Assembly: GCA_948567375.1 (NCBI GenBank)
Contig: CAOYZS010000006.1
Coordinates: forward strand, 186,001 to 250,000
Length of the DNA: 64,000 bases
From: Lunularia cruciata
Lineage: Eukaryota; Streptophyta; Marchantiopsida; Lunulariales; Lunulariaceae
Direction: 5' to 3'
Shown here: piece by piece, positions 47,532-58,964 of the stretch
Layout of the letters: each line of letters begins with the position of its first letter
Position numbering within the stretch: the first letter of the stretch is position 1
Notes under the pieces: generated by a model
Told to the model about the DNA's origin: nothing
Database searches by the model: none
Seen by the model: only the letters and a program-made list of their open reading frames with translations
Program-made: the position numbers and the translations under genes

Positions 47532-50170
47532 CTAATCCGATCCGATGTTTACTTCTTCTTTGGCTTTCAAACCCGAACCCAAAGTAACTTTACTTCCTAC
47601 TACTTTGTCCTTGGGTTTCATAATTCCTCCATCTTCTACCAGATCTAACAATTCTCTTTCTTGATCTGACATTTCACTAGTGGGTAATCTATCTAACTCC
47701 TTATCTGCTGACCCATTCTTCTCTAATGTCTGCAATGGTAACTCCAAAGACATCTTCACTCCAACTTCATCTACTTCGGGTTTGGCTCTAACGTCTTTCC
47801 GAAGTTTGTCTATCTCTAACTTTACTAGATCTAATCTAATCGTGATATTGTCTTCGACTTCCAATATCTTCCTATCTACCTGAGTTTTGAGACTAATTAA
47901 TAGAGCGTTCAAGTCTGTATCCTTTGCATGTCTCCTCCTCGTCTCCTGGACAAACAACTTCAACTCATGCAACCTCGTCTCTTCAATATGAACACTAGCT
48001 TCTGTACTCAACATTGCATTCATCTTGATTATGATCTCCTTCAATGGCTCCAATCTCATCTTCCTTTCACGCTCCCGATCTGCAAGCCAATCTTCCTTGT
48101 ACATTGCCAACTCTGCCTTGAACTCGGCTTTCACAATTTCTGTCTCCTTCTCATTTTGCACAATCTTCTCCTCCTGATTACGAAGTAACTCTCCGTAATC
48201 GCTCTTCTTCCCTATATCTCACGGTCAACTCCCGTTGCCACAGTTGCTTCTTCTCTTCTACACTCTCCATCACTCTATCGAGTTCTTGTTCCTTTTCTGC
48301 TACCCTCGCCATAGCATGGATAATTTCTAGTCTAGAATCAACAAACTGTTGCTTCAAGATTTCATACTCTACTACCTGTCTCTCCCTTGCTATGTCACTC
48401 TTCTTCACAAGTTCTTCTCGATACCTCACTTCTCTCTTCAAGTCCTCAATAACTTGACTCTGTACTACTACCTCCCCTTGCTGTACTTCCCTTTCCTCCT
48501 TACCTCGGGTTATACTCTTCTTCAACTCCAAGTTCTCTTCTTCTAATCTCACCAAAACCTGCAACACAATCTTCATCTCCAGACATGTCGACTGCATCTC
48601 CTTCTTCTTGTGCTCCAAATTCACCAATAATGGGCACACAATTTCTCGCAGGTACTCCACTCCATCACTCGCACCTACTTCCCCTAGCGTAGAAATCTCC
48701 TTCTTTACTTCTTCTTCTCCCGATACTTGCCTTCTTCTCTGCAGTCGTCGTATCGGAACAGACGCTTCACTTCCCAAGCTAGCCTTCACTTCTTCCCTTG
48801 CCTTGCTCAGACCTGATTCACACTTCACCTTGCATCTCGACCCAACTCCTCTCTGAATCGTAATCTTCTTCTCCTTTGGCTTGGGTACCTTGTCCTCCAA
48901 CTTTGCATTATTTTCTTCCTCGATCTCCACCTGATCTTCTTCTTCTTCTTCTTCTTCTTCTTCTTCGGTAGTAGGCACTGACATCATCTCCCCACCTTCA
49001 TCACTATCGCTACTCATATCCCTACTTTGCAGCATGAGCTCTGGTTCCTTCTCGTGTTTTTGGTCTTTGGACTTGCACTCGGCTTCGCCTTTAGAGTCTT
49101 CCTTTGATGACACAATCACCACTATGCCTTTCCTCGGGTTTCCTCTCCTAGCCTTCCGAGGTCTTGTCTTCTCCACATCTTTGGCTTCTCCTTGTCGACT
49201 CCACTTCTTCGACTTTGGAGTACTACTTCTACCTCCACACTCTTGCTCGTCTTCGCATAGTAGTCATCAGTGCTTCGGATTTGAAGAATGTATTGTTGCT
49301 CCTCCGCGTCGACTTCTCTTCTCAAGTCGGGATGGAAGTGAGACACCATTCTGCTGTGCTCCGCCAAATTGAGCAAATTCAACCTGAGGTAGAAATTGTT
49401 GCAAACGGCACAATGTAGTGTGGAGGTGACTTATCCCGCAAATTCCACACCATCTGTCTCGTCCTCCCATGGAAGCACCTCGCCCAATTGATAGGTTCTC
49501 CTGCAAACATCTTATGGAAGAACATCACTTGGTATTTCATCACATAAGTCGTTCTCTCCGGCTTTAGGATTGCCATGAGAGCACTCACAATCCCTCTCTT
49601 CACTGGATCTTTGTAACTCTCAACCTTATACCCATTCTTCATTCTCTTTGAAGAGAAAGCATCCCTCACTTCTTGGGTTTCTTCTGCTACTTCTCCCTTC
49701 CCCAAGAATGTGGCACCCTGCGCCATGCCTGCCTCTCTCCCGAGCACTAATCTCCAATCCGACTCTGTCTAGCGAGCCGGATTTCCTCTCTTCCCTTCTT
49801 CCTTGGGGCCATCAAGACACTTACTCTTGATTATCTTGGTCATGAAATTTGGAAAACTTACATTCCAGTTCCACGCCAAGAATGTGATCCAAAGTTGGCT
49901 CAAGACTTTGATTCTCGTGATCACATCTAACCTCCAAACCGCATGATTTCTCACTACAAATTCAGAGTTCTTCTTTCCTCCTCCCATCTTTCCTACTTCC
50001 TCATTGTCTCTTGGTTTCACTCTCTTGAATTCTCCTCTACACACTAGCGCGTCTTCAACTCTACTTCCCTTCACACAATCACCTGCAAGACGACTTCTCA
50101 ACGGCGAAGAAAAATTGCTCAACATTGCTTCATTGTTAGCCCAATTTTTATAGAGCCGTGCCTTCTTCAT
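47532..50170 (-). pseudogene. U3-encoded large ORF, copy in 5' LTR
   Basis: Frames 50170-49769, 49747-49379, 49382-49122, 49176-48178 and 48161-47532 follow one another with stops or single-base shifts between them. They give the same protein as the 3' LTR copy: start MKKARLYKNWANNEAMLSNF, the KPERTTYVMKYQVMFFHKMF region, RGVGSRCKVKCES, IPIRRLQRRRQVSGEEE and a long coiled coil ending near DQERELLDLVEDGG and DIGSD-like residues. The acidic middle is enlarged by a poly-Glu run. Order and spacing are kept over about 2.6 kb. Confidence 0.85.
48936..48967. repeat. (CTT)n run, in-frame poly-Glu in the U3 ORF
   Basis: About ten CTT units (GAA/GAG on the minus strand) giving nine or more consecutive Glu. 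The 3' LTR copy at the same place is not expanded, so slippage happened after insertion or the copies come from different templates. Confidence 0.92.
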
Positions 50171-50537
50171 CTCTCTTCAATTCGAGTTTCTACCAAGAAA
50201 TCACACCTCTTGCATGCACCTATCACTATCAATTGTACTTCATGCGTATGGCCACCGGTTTTGAATGGTCCCTTCTCGAATTTCTTGCCCCAAAGAAAGG
50301 TTGTTACATTGTCTTTGCCTCAGGTTGAGCTCCTCCCCGATATGAAGACTCCTTACTTTGGGTTGTATGCTGATAGGGCAAATCCGAGTACTTTGCCTTA
50401 TGACCCAAAGCCACTTTACCTCGGGTTTCATCCCTAAGACTCTTTTCTTTGCCTTCTTCGGCCATACAAGTGCAATCTGACTCTCTATACACTTCTTCTT
50501 CTCCATTTCAAGAAAAACAAAAAATGTGGGTACCATA

Positions 50538-52939
50538 GTTGGCAAAAGAATTGGATGGAGAAGTTGAGATGAAGTCAAAGGACTTGGTGAATGAAGAAGA
50601 GGCAAAGCTCACCCTAAAGAGTGGTGAATAGAGTAGTGGAAGTGATACCAAACACAAGGTGCAACAGCCAGAGGAAGTAGTGGTTGAGGAGGAGGATCAA
50701 GAGTTCCATGAAAGCAATTGATTGCATGGAAGGAAGCAATATGCTGTGTCTAAAGTTACCTATGGTGGAGATCAAAGAGCAAAGAGTAGAAGAGCCAATG
50801 TTGGTTGTTCCTTGAGTAAAAAGAATGAAGAAGTTTGAGCACACCAAAGTTGCAAGTCCAAGTAAAGCATGAAGTGTGGAAGATGAAGATGCCAATTTGG
50901 AGGAGATGACTCTTAAGGTGAGAAGATCAAGACTTTGGAATAAGGCACCGATGGAAGAAGCATTAACACAAGAGCTGAATGAATACAAAGACATTGCAAA
51001 AGAAGAAGAGGGTAGTGAAGTTGCATACTTATCTAAATTTTTTTGTCCCTTGTTGATGATGTTGGAGAAGACAAAGATAGGCTGAGAAGAGATCATCCAA
51101 GAGTAAAGGATGAACTATAGGTGATGAAGTATTTGAAGGAAGAGATTGTTCATAAGGAAGAAGAAGAAGCTAACTTAGGGGAGAAGCACATGGAGGAGCT
51201 TCAGGTTGATTAAGTCCTTAGAGAGAAGAGATTTTTGAACTTGCAAGATTCTTTTGAGAGGCGAGCAGTTGAAATAGAAAGGAAGGATGAGGAATTGATG
51301 AGGAATCAAGAGATAGCTTTGGAGAAGTTGAAGGGAGAATTGGATGAAGCACGCATTGAGGTTATACATTCAAAAGCAATTGCTGCAATGATGGAGCAAG
51401 ATTGGAGAGCTTGAAGGCGATGGCAGTGCAAAAGGATGAAGCCTGGCAAAGAGAGCTAGCAAGAAGAAATAGAGAAGAAGAGCGCTTGTAAGGACTAGTC
51501 ATCAATATGGAAGCCCGACTTGCTAGATTTATGGAGGAGAAGTAAGCATTGAAGGCTGAGTTTGAGGATGCCGTAAAGATGTAGAGTGAAGAGTTGCAGA
51601 TGAAGCAAGCTCAAGATCATACATTGGAGCAAGTGGGAGGAGTAGTAGAGAAACTTGGTATGATGATGAGAGTAGAAGCCGAGGTAACAATAGAAGAAGT
51701 ATGTTTGCATGAGTTAAAGTTGTTAGTTGTGCAAGAGATGAAGAAGAGAAAAGTGAAGGAAATGGATCTGAATAATCTTTTGATTTGCTTGAGAGAAAGA
51801 GTAGATAGGAAAGTTGGTGAGGTAGGAGATAATATTTGTCTCACGTTAGAATTAGTGAAATCTAAGTTAGAACAGATTCAAAGTAGTATGAAGTTAGGAA
51901 CCCAAGCTGAAGTAAGAGATGTAGGAGTGCAAGTTACTTTGGATAAGTTGTTTGAGATATTAGAGAGGAGAGGGTCAAAAGATAAGAAGATAGATAGAAT
52001 GCCATGAGTTCAATTGCAATTCAGACTAAAGAGATTAGAGAAACAACAAAGTGTGTAGAAGTTGTTAGATCCAAAGTAGAGGAAGCAAAGGAAGTTACAT
52101 CGGGTTTGGTAGAGGAGAAAGACATAGAATTGGATTGAATTCATAACCAATTTGAGATTTCAATCAATAGATATGAAGAGTGGGTTGCATTTTGGATCAA
52201 GAGATTGTTAAGGAATGGTATAGTAGTTAGATAATTTTCAAACTGCTTAGCCTATTTAAAGGAAGCATTCATAGTGTCATGTTGTTCAATAAATTCATAA
52301 TTTTTGAAGATTGATAAAGCAAAGTGCTAAATCTTAGTGCTCATTGTTTAAGCTTAATTCCAAGTATCAAATACTATGTGTGTGTGTTTGTGAGTGTTTG
52401 GAGAAATTTGAAGTGCAAGTTAATGAGCTTGTTGGATGTTGGATTCCATAGCCTTGATCTTCATTTTGTGTGTTGGATCTTGAGTGAAGTGTGATCAAAG
52501 TAATGCCTTGATAGATTTGTGAGGAATTGTAGTGTTGGTAGTATTTTGCATTGGTGCGTAGTGCAGGTTGATGCAAAGCAATTTTGATTGAGGAAGTTGT
52601 GCCTCGAATGGAGGGGTGGAATGCAATTCTAAGGCAAGATTGTTTTGTAATGAAGTAGCCTTCTTTGAGAAAATTTGAATCATCACAATCAAGATTGTTT
52701 GGAAAGATTTGATGGAGTTGTGATTATGGAGTGTTAATTTGTGACAAGATTGTGATTAGTGTTTGTTACTCTCTTCTAGGTTACGTCTTTAATCTCTTCT
52801 ACCTAAGAGATTAAAGACACAACCAAGAAGAACTAAGTGTTACTATTTACTTCATATTTGACCATTTTTGACTTGCATCTTTTTGAGAACAACTTTACTT
52901 ACTAATTACCATAAAAGTGATACTTGCTGGGTTGTCACA
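50538..52939 (+). repeat. Solo giant LTR (family G), right part, 3' end
   Basis: Continuation of 34662-36121 beyond the nested element. It carries the degraded coiled-coil part of the U3 ORF (about 50880-52010, for example ANLEEMTLKVRRSRLWNKAP and VEAEVTIEEVCLHELKLLV), the TATA-like CTATTTAAAG near 52254, the U5 region and the end GTTGTCACA at 52939. CCAAG follows at 52940-52944, matching the left flank. Confidence 0.9.
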
Positions 52940-53198
52940 CCAAGGTAATTAGAGATCCAAATCTCCTAAGTGGTCTCTTTGCAAAATATACTTAAGCAAT
53001 CTTCTCTTCACCATCTTAACCACTCTCTCTACTAAACTAACCCTTAAGGTGATCTCAAGTGGTATTATGGTGACAACCCATGACTTTATCACACAAGACT
53101 TGAAACTCTCCCAAGAAATTTGTATCTTAATTAGTCAAGACCTCAATTGGTGCACCAATATACTAAGAACTGATCCAAGAACAAGTAAGTTGTCCCTT
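52940..53198. other. Flanking sequence without recognisable features
   Basis: About 260 bp between the solo LTR and the next LTR fragments. It starts with the CCAAG target duplication; I see nothing else in it. Confidence 0.5.
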
Positions 53199-53755
53199 TG
53201 TGGTACCTACATCTTTTGTTTTTGATAATTCTTAGGATGAAAAGCATATTTTTAAGTAGATTGAAAGGAAGATAGATGAAGAGAAGTGTTGTGTTTTGGA
53301 TCCAAAGTAAGAAGTCCAATCCAACCCAAGGAAGTAGACTTTGGATCAAAGAAGATGAAGATTTGGATCAGACTTGGAAGAATAGAAGACCCAAAGTAAG
53401 GACATTTTGTATTGGAATGAGTATCTCAATCCAAGTATCCTTAACAACCTTGACTCAAGCTGTACTAGCCAAGAAGGTACACTTGAAAATGGCTACTTCA
53501 TGTGAGGATAAATTCAAAAGTAACAATAGTAACGCATGTAGAAGATGTGATTCTTGACTAAATTTTGATCCAAAGAATGACAGTACATCACGTGAGTATA
53601 CAATTGAAACTTTGTTGAGGAGAATTTGCAATGTTGAGATATGTTACCTTGTACCTTTGCATAGTTGAAAAACTTGAGTTAGAGTTTGAGGTACCCCATT
53701 TTCTTGTTTTTGATGAGTTCTAAAGAAGAAGTGTATTGCTAAAGCCAAATTGTAG
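53199..53755 (+). repeat. Diverged family G LTR 5'-end fragments
   Basis: Two plus-strand copies of the LTR start are visible: TGTGGTACCTACATCTTTTG at 53199 and a second start with GGTACCCCATTTTCTTG from about 53687. Both continue into the AGTGTA-type segment of the LTR start but are strongly diverged. They end where a minus-strand LTR end begins at 53756. Confidence 0.65.
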
Positions 53756-54424
53756 TGTGACAACCTGACAAATATCACTTTTGCGGCAATGAGGTAAGTA
53801 AAGTTTTTTCTCACAAAGATATGAGTCAGAATTGGTCAAACACAAAGTGAAATAGTAACAATGTAGTTCTTCTTGATTGTATCTGTAATCTCTCAGGTAG
53901 AAACTACACCCGAAAGAGAGTAACAAGCCCTGATCACAGTCTCGTCACCACAATTTGTCACTCACTAATCACATTATTTCAAAGATGTCCAAAACAATCT
54001 TTATTGTGATGATTCAATCCATCCCAAAAATGGCTACTTCATTGTAAGACCAATTTGCCTCAAAATTGTGTTCCACCCTTCCACTAAAGTCACAACTTCC
54101 TCAATCAAAATTGCTTCACATCAACTCAATACTGCACTCACAAATGCAAAATACTACCAACACTATAATTCTTCTCAGATCTATCAAGGCATTGCTTTGA
54201 TTGCACTTCACTCAAGATCAAACACACAAAATGAAGATCAAGGCTATAGAATCTTACATCCAACAAACACACTACCTTGCACTTCAAAATTCTCTCAACA
54301 CTCACAAGCACACACATAGAATCAATACTTGGAATTAAGCTCAAGCAATGAGCACTGTTTCATAGCACTTTGCTTTATCTATTCTCAGGATTATGAGCAT
54401 TGAATAACATTTAATTGTGAAGGC
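53756..54424 (-). repeat. Family G LTR 3'-end fragment (R-U5)
   Basis: Starts TGTGACAACC at 53756 (the LTR end in minus orientation) and parallels the first 669 bp of the full LTR at 54425, stopping near the TATA region. Confidence 0.85.
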
Positions 54425-57400
54425 TGTGACAACCCGGCAAATATCACTTTTGCGGTAATCAGGTAAGTAAAGTTTGTTCCCGCAGAGATACGAGTCAGAA
54501 TTGGTCAAATACAAAGCAAAGTAACAATGTAGTTCTTCTTGAGTTCTTCTTTAGTCTCTCAGGTAGAAACCACACCCAAAAGAGAGTAACAAGCACTGAC
54601 TCGCAGTCTTGTCATGAATTAACACTCCTTAATCACAACTCCTTCAAATCTTTCCAAACAATCTTGATTTGTGATAATTCAGGCTCTCCTAAAAATGGCA
54701 CTTCACTGCAAAACGACTTTGCCTCAGAATTGTGTTCCACCCCTCCACTGAAGGCACAACTTCCTTGATTGAAATTGCTTCACATCAACCTCGCACTGCA
54801 CTCCCAAATGCAGAATACTACCAACACTACAATTCCTCTCAGATCTGTCAAGGCATTGCTTCGATTGCACTTCACTCAGGATCAAACACACAGAATGAAG
54901 ATCAAGGCTGTGGAATCCAACATCCAACAAGCACCCTGACTTGCACTTCAAATTTCTCGAAACACTCACAAACACAATTGCAAAATTGATACTCGGAATC
55001 AAGCTCAAGCGACGAGCACTGCTTCACAGCACTTCGCTTTATCTATTCTCAGAAATAATGAGCATTGAACAACAATTTCCTGCAAATGCCACTCTTAAAT
55101 AGTGAGCAATCAACAGTTCTAACAACTATACCGTTCTACCACAACTGTTCTAACCTGCAGATCTGAAATGACAATGCACCTCTTCATATCTGCCCCTTCA
55201 AATCTCAAATTGGTTACTAATCCGATCCGATGTCTACTTCTTCCTCGGCTTTCAAACCCGAACCCGAAGTAATCTTACTTCCTACTACTCTGTCCTCGGG
55301 TTTCACATCTCCTATTTCTTCGACCAGATCCAACAATTCTCTTTCTTGCTCTGAAATTGCACTAGTGGGTAACCTATCTAACTCTTCATCTTTCGACCCA
55401 CTCTTCTCTAATGTCTCTGAGGGCAACTCCAAAGACATTTGGATTCCTATGTTATCTACTTCGGGTTTTGCCTTAACATATTGCCGAAGCTTTTCTAACT
55501 CTATTCTCACTAAGTCTAATCTAATCGCAATATTGTCTTCTACTTCTAAGATCTTCTTGTCTACACGAGTTCTGAGACTAATCAACAAGGCATTCAAATC
55601 TGTATCTTTCGCTTGTCTTCGCCTTGTCTCCTGCACCAACAACTTCAACTCGTGCAACCTTGTTTCTTCAATCCGAATGCTGGCTTCTGTACTTAACATT
55701 GCGTTCACTTTGAGGACTATCTCCTTCAATGGCTCCAATCTTGTCTTTCGTTCTTGTTCCCGATCTGCAAGCCATTCCTCTCTGTACATTGCCAACTCTT
55801 TTGCGAACTCGGCCTCCACCGCTTCCTTCTCTTTCTCCTTCTGTATGATTTTCTCTTCCTGATTACGAAGTAACTCTCGTAATCTCTCTTCTTCTTTATA
55901 CCGCATAGACAACTCTCTTTGCCAGAGTTGCTTCTTCTCCTCCATACTCTCTATCACTCTATCGAGCTCTTATTCTTTCTCTGCTACCCTTGCCATAGCA
56001 TGGATAAGCTCTACTCTTGAATCAGCAAACTGCTGCTTCAAGATTTCAAATTCCGCTACATGTCTCTCCCTTACGACGTCACTCTTCCTCACAAGATCCT
56101 CTTGATAGCTCACTTCTCTCTTCAGGTCTTTGATTACCTGACTTCTCTCTACTGCTTCCGCTTGCAGTACTTCTCTCTCCTTCTCACCTCGGGTTATACT
56201 CTTCTTCAACTCCGAGTTTTCTTCTTCTAATCTCGCTACCACCTGCAATACAGTCTTTACCTCTGGACAAGTCGACTGCATCTCCTTCTTCTTCTTCTCC
56301 AACTTCACTAACAGCGGGCATACTACCTCTTGCAGGTACCCTACTCCTTCACTAGCAACTTCTTCCTCCCACGGAGTAATTTCTTGTTTCTCCTCATGTT
56401 CTCCTGATACGCGCCGTCTTCTCTGAAGTCTTCGTATCGGGATTGATGCCTCACTACTCGTGCTATCTTCTGCATCTGCCTTCACTTTACTCGGCTCCGC
56501 CTCACACTTCACCTTACGTCTCGAGCGAACTCCTTGCTGTACTACAATCTTCTTCTCCTCGAGCACCGGTACTTCATCTTCCAGCACCGCATTGTCTTTG
56601 GCTTTTACTTCGGCTTGTACTTCTTCTTTGTATTCTTCAGCCGCTGGTGCCGGGGTCATTTCTCCACCATCTTCACTGTCAGTGCTAGTATCTCCACTCT
56701 GCAGTGTCAGCTCAGGTTCCTCTTCATGTTCCGAGTCCTCCGTCTTGAGCTCAGCTTTGCCTTCTAAGTCTTCATCTTCCAACTCAATCACCACCATCTC
56801 CCGCCTCGAGTTATGTTTCTGCATCTTCCGCGGTTTCTTGTTTTCTTCGGCTTCTGCATGCCGAGTTCTCTTCTTCATCGGGGTACTTACCATGACCTCC
56901 ACGTTTTTCCTTGTCTTTGCATAGTAGTCGTCCATGCTCTGGATTTGAAGAATGTATTGCTGCTCCTCCGCGTCGACTTCTCTTCTCAAGTCAGGATGGA
57001 AATGAGACACCATTCTATTGCGCTCCGCCAAATTGAGCAAATTCAACCCCAGGTAGAAATGTGCTGCAAATGGTATGATGTAGTGTGGAGGCAACTTATC
57101 CCGCAGATTCCACACCATCTACCTCGTTCTCCCGTGAAAACACCGTGCCCAATTGATCGGTTCTCCTACAAATAGCTTGTGAAAGAACACCGCTTGGTGT
57201 TTCATCACATAAGTGGTTCTCTCCGGCTTCAGGATGGCCATTAGTGCACTCACAATTCCTCTCCTCATAGGGTCTTTGTAGCTCTCAACTTTGTACCCAT
57301 TCTTTGTTCTCTTTGACGAGAAGGCATCTCTCACCTCTTGCGTTTCTTGGGCTATCTCTCCTTTCCCCAAGAACGTGGCTCCCTGCTCTGAACCCGCCTC

Positions 57401-58204
57401 CTCCCCGAGTACGAGTCTCCAATCCGACTCTGTCCAGCGAGCCGGATTTCCTCTCTTTCCTTCTTCCTTGGGACCATCGAGACACTTACTCTCGATGATT
57501 TCTGTCATGAATCCTGGAAAACTTACGTTCCAGTTCCATTATAGAAAGGTGATTTGAAGTTGGCTCAAGACTTTGATCCTCGCTACTACATCTAATGTCC
57601 GAATCGCATGATTTCTCATTGCAAATTCAGAGTTTTTCTTCCTTCCTCCCATCTCTTCTGCTTTCTTATTGTCTCTCGATTTCTCTCTCGCGACTTCTCC
57701 CTTGCACACTAACCCGAGTACAACTTTATTTCCCTTTCCCCGCGCACCTGCAAGACAACTTCTCAATGGCGAAGGAAAATTGCTCGACATTTTGTCATTG
57801 CAGTTTCAATTTTTATAGAGTTGCACTTCTTCATCTTTCGTCACTTCGAGTTTCTACCAAGAAATCACACCTCCTGCATGCACCTGTCACTGTCAATCAA
57901 CCTTCGCGCGTATGAGCCGCCAATTTTGAAACGGCCCCTTCTTGAATTTCTCGCCCCGACGAAAGGTTGTTAGACTGTCTTTGCCTCGAGTTGAGCTCCC
58001 CCCAATCCGAAGACAATTTACTTCGTATGGTATGCTGACATAGCATTTCCAAGGACTTTGCCTTATGACCCAAAGTCACTTTACTTTGGGTTTCATCCCA
58101 AAGACAATTTTCTTTGCCTTCTTTGGCCATACAGGCGCAATCCGACCTCTCTATACACTTCTTCTCCTTTATTTTGAAAAAAAACAAAAAATGTGGGCAC
58201 CACA
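54425..58204 (-). repeat. Complete family G LTR (3780 bp)
   Basis: Starts TGTGACAACCC at 54425 and ends GGGCACCACA at 58204 (TGTGGTGCCC in minus reading), so both canonical TG...CA-type ends are present. TATA-like box at 55093-55102. On its right it is joined to a Gag-Pol linker fragment, which makes it a 3' LTR of a pol-less derivative. Confidence 0.92.
55217..57790 (-). pseudogene. U3-encoded large ORF, best-preserved copy (about 858 codons)
   Basis: A single minus-strand frame from 57790 to 55217 interrupted by only three stop codons: one near 57536 in the FLAWNWN segment, one at 57119 (a Gln codon changed to TAG in HGRTR-x-MVWNL) and one at 55968 (a Gln codon changed to TAA in AEKE-x-ELDRV). 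Residues 1-350 look globular, with many aromatic residues (for example FFHKLFVGEPINWARCFHG and HFYLGLNLLNLAERNRMVSH). The middle is acidic with basic patches (RGVRSRRKVKCE, IPIRRLQRRRRVSGE). The last 450 residues are Glu/Lys/Leu-rich with heptad-like spacing and read as a long coiled coil. No signal peptide or clear membrane segment is visible. Function unknown. Confidence 0.88.
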
Positions 58205-58964
58205 AAGGCCTCCTTTAAATAGGCAGATCACTTTAGTAGTCTTTCTTGGTCATTGCCTTTACTCAGCTGTTCCTTATACAACTTGTTGTCCTCCCACAAT
58301 TGCTTAAATGTGACATTGGCCAGCATGGACACCAAATCTATCATAATATTATATTGACATGCTCCACCCAATTTCACTGTCTTTGCCGTTGACTTCAAGT
58401 TAGAAGTCTCTCCTTGTCCCAACCGGACTTCAAGGCACTTTAAGATGGTAACCAAAGTGCTATTGGTCTTGACCCAAGGTTCTTTGGGTTTACCCACCTC
58501 AACTTGAATCAGATCCTTGACTTTGGATTGGATGTCTATCAAAAAAATTGGAGGCTTTGTCTTTGTATCCTCCTCCAAACTTATCTCTCAAGTTCTTTGT
58601 ATTGCTTCTTGGATCTCCTTCTGCAAGGCCTTGGCTTTGGCTTTGGCTAGAATTTTCTCCTCCTTTGCAAAAAGGATAGCTTTTGGGCATAGCCTTTTCA
58701 CCTTTGGTGAAAACAAAGAAGTAGTACTCACGTCTTTGGGATCACACTTCTTCTCTCTTGAGCGTGTCTTAACTTTCAAAATTTGAGGTCCAACCATTCT
58801 CCTTCCAAAGTTGGACTCCGTTCTTGAGGTCTCTCCTCCTCAAGAGTTATAAAATTTACATTGGTATCTCCTTTAGCCTGAAGCGTAGCACGCTCAACTA
58901 GAGTTTGTACATACTTCACTAGTGGCTTTGGGTTTGGTGGTTGAGGCATGAAGACGTGGTTTTT
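58205..58964 (-). pseudogene. Family G Gag-Pol linker fragment joined to an LTR
   Basis: Frames 58578-58228 (with ANVTFKQLWEDNKLYKEQL), 58797-58588 and 58967-58776 match the linker region 43330-44100 of the 14.4-kb element in order. Instead of continuing into protease and RT, the sequence runs after a short TATA-region-like stretch straight into the LTR start at 58204. Protease, RT and integrase are deleted. Confidence 0.85.

Larger units (their letters stand above)
36122..50537 (-). mobile_element. 14.4-kb Ty3/gypsy retrotransposon with giant LTRs (family G), nested
   Basis: Bounded by direct repeats of 3744 bp (36122-39865) and 3807 bp (46731-50537), which are clearly alignable across their whole lengths. 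The interior on the minus strand has a tRNA-Asp-like primer site, Gag with three zinc knuckles, protease, RT, RNase H and integrase in Ty3/gypsy order, and a strong polypurine tract before the 3' LTR. The primer site and the F-I-D-D-F-type RT motif point to the Athila/Tat group of plant gypsy elements. It lies inside a plus-strand LTR of the same family. I see no clear target duplication at 36121/50538. Many stops and frameshifts make it inactive. Confidence 0.93.
46731..50537 (-). repeat. Family G 5' LTR (3807 bp)
   Basis: Alignable over its full length with 36122-39865, with the same TATA-like box (47406-47415) and the same U3 reading frame. In minus-strand reading it starts TATGGTACCC at 50537 (consensus TGTGG) and ends GTTGTCAAA at 46731. 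Confidence 0.92.

Noticed and set aside
36117-50542. Target duplication of the 14.4-kb element
   Set aside because: Flanks AGCCA and GTTGG do not match, and shifting the LTR ends by one to three bases does not produce a convincing duplication.
55230-55862. 210-codon plus-strand open frame antisense to the U3 ORF (and similar plus frames at 37060-37458, 43385-43855, 56460-56924)
   Set aside because: These Ser/Thr/Leu-rich readings are the complement of Glu/Lys/Leu-rich coiled-coil codons; the sense frame is the one conserved between copies.
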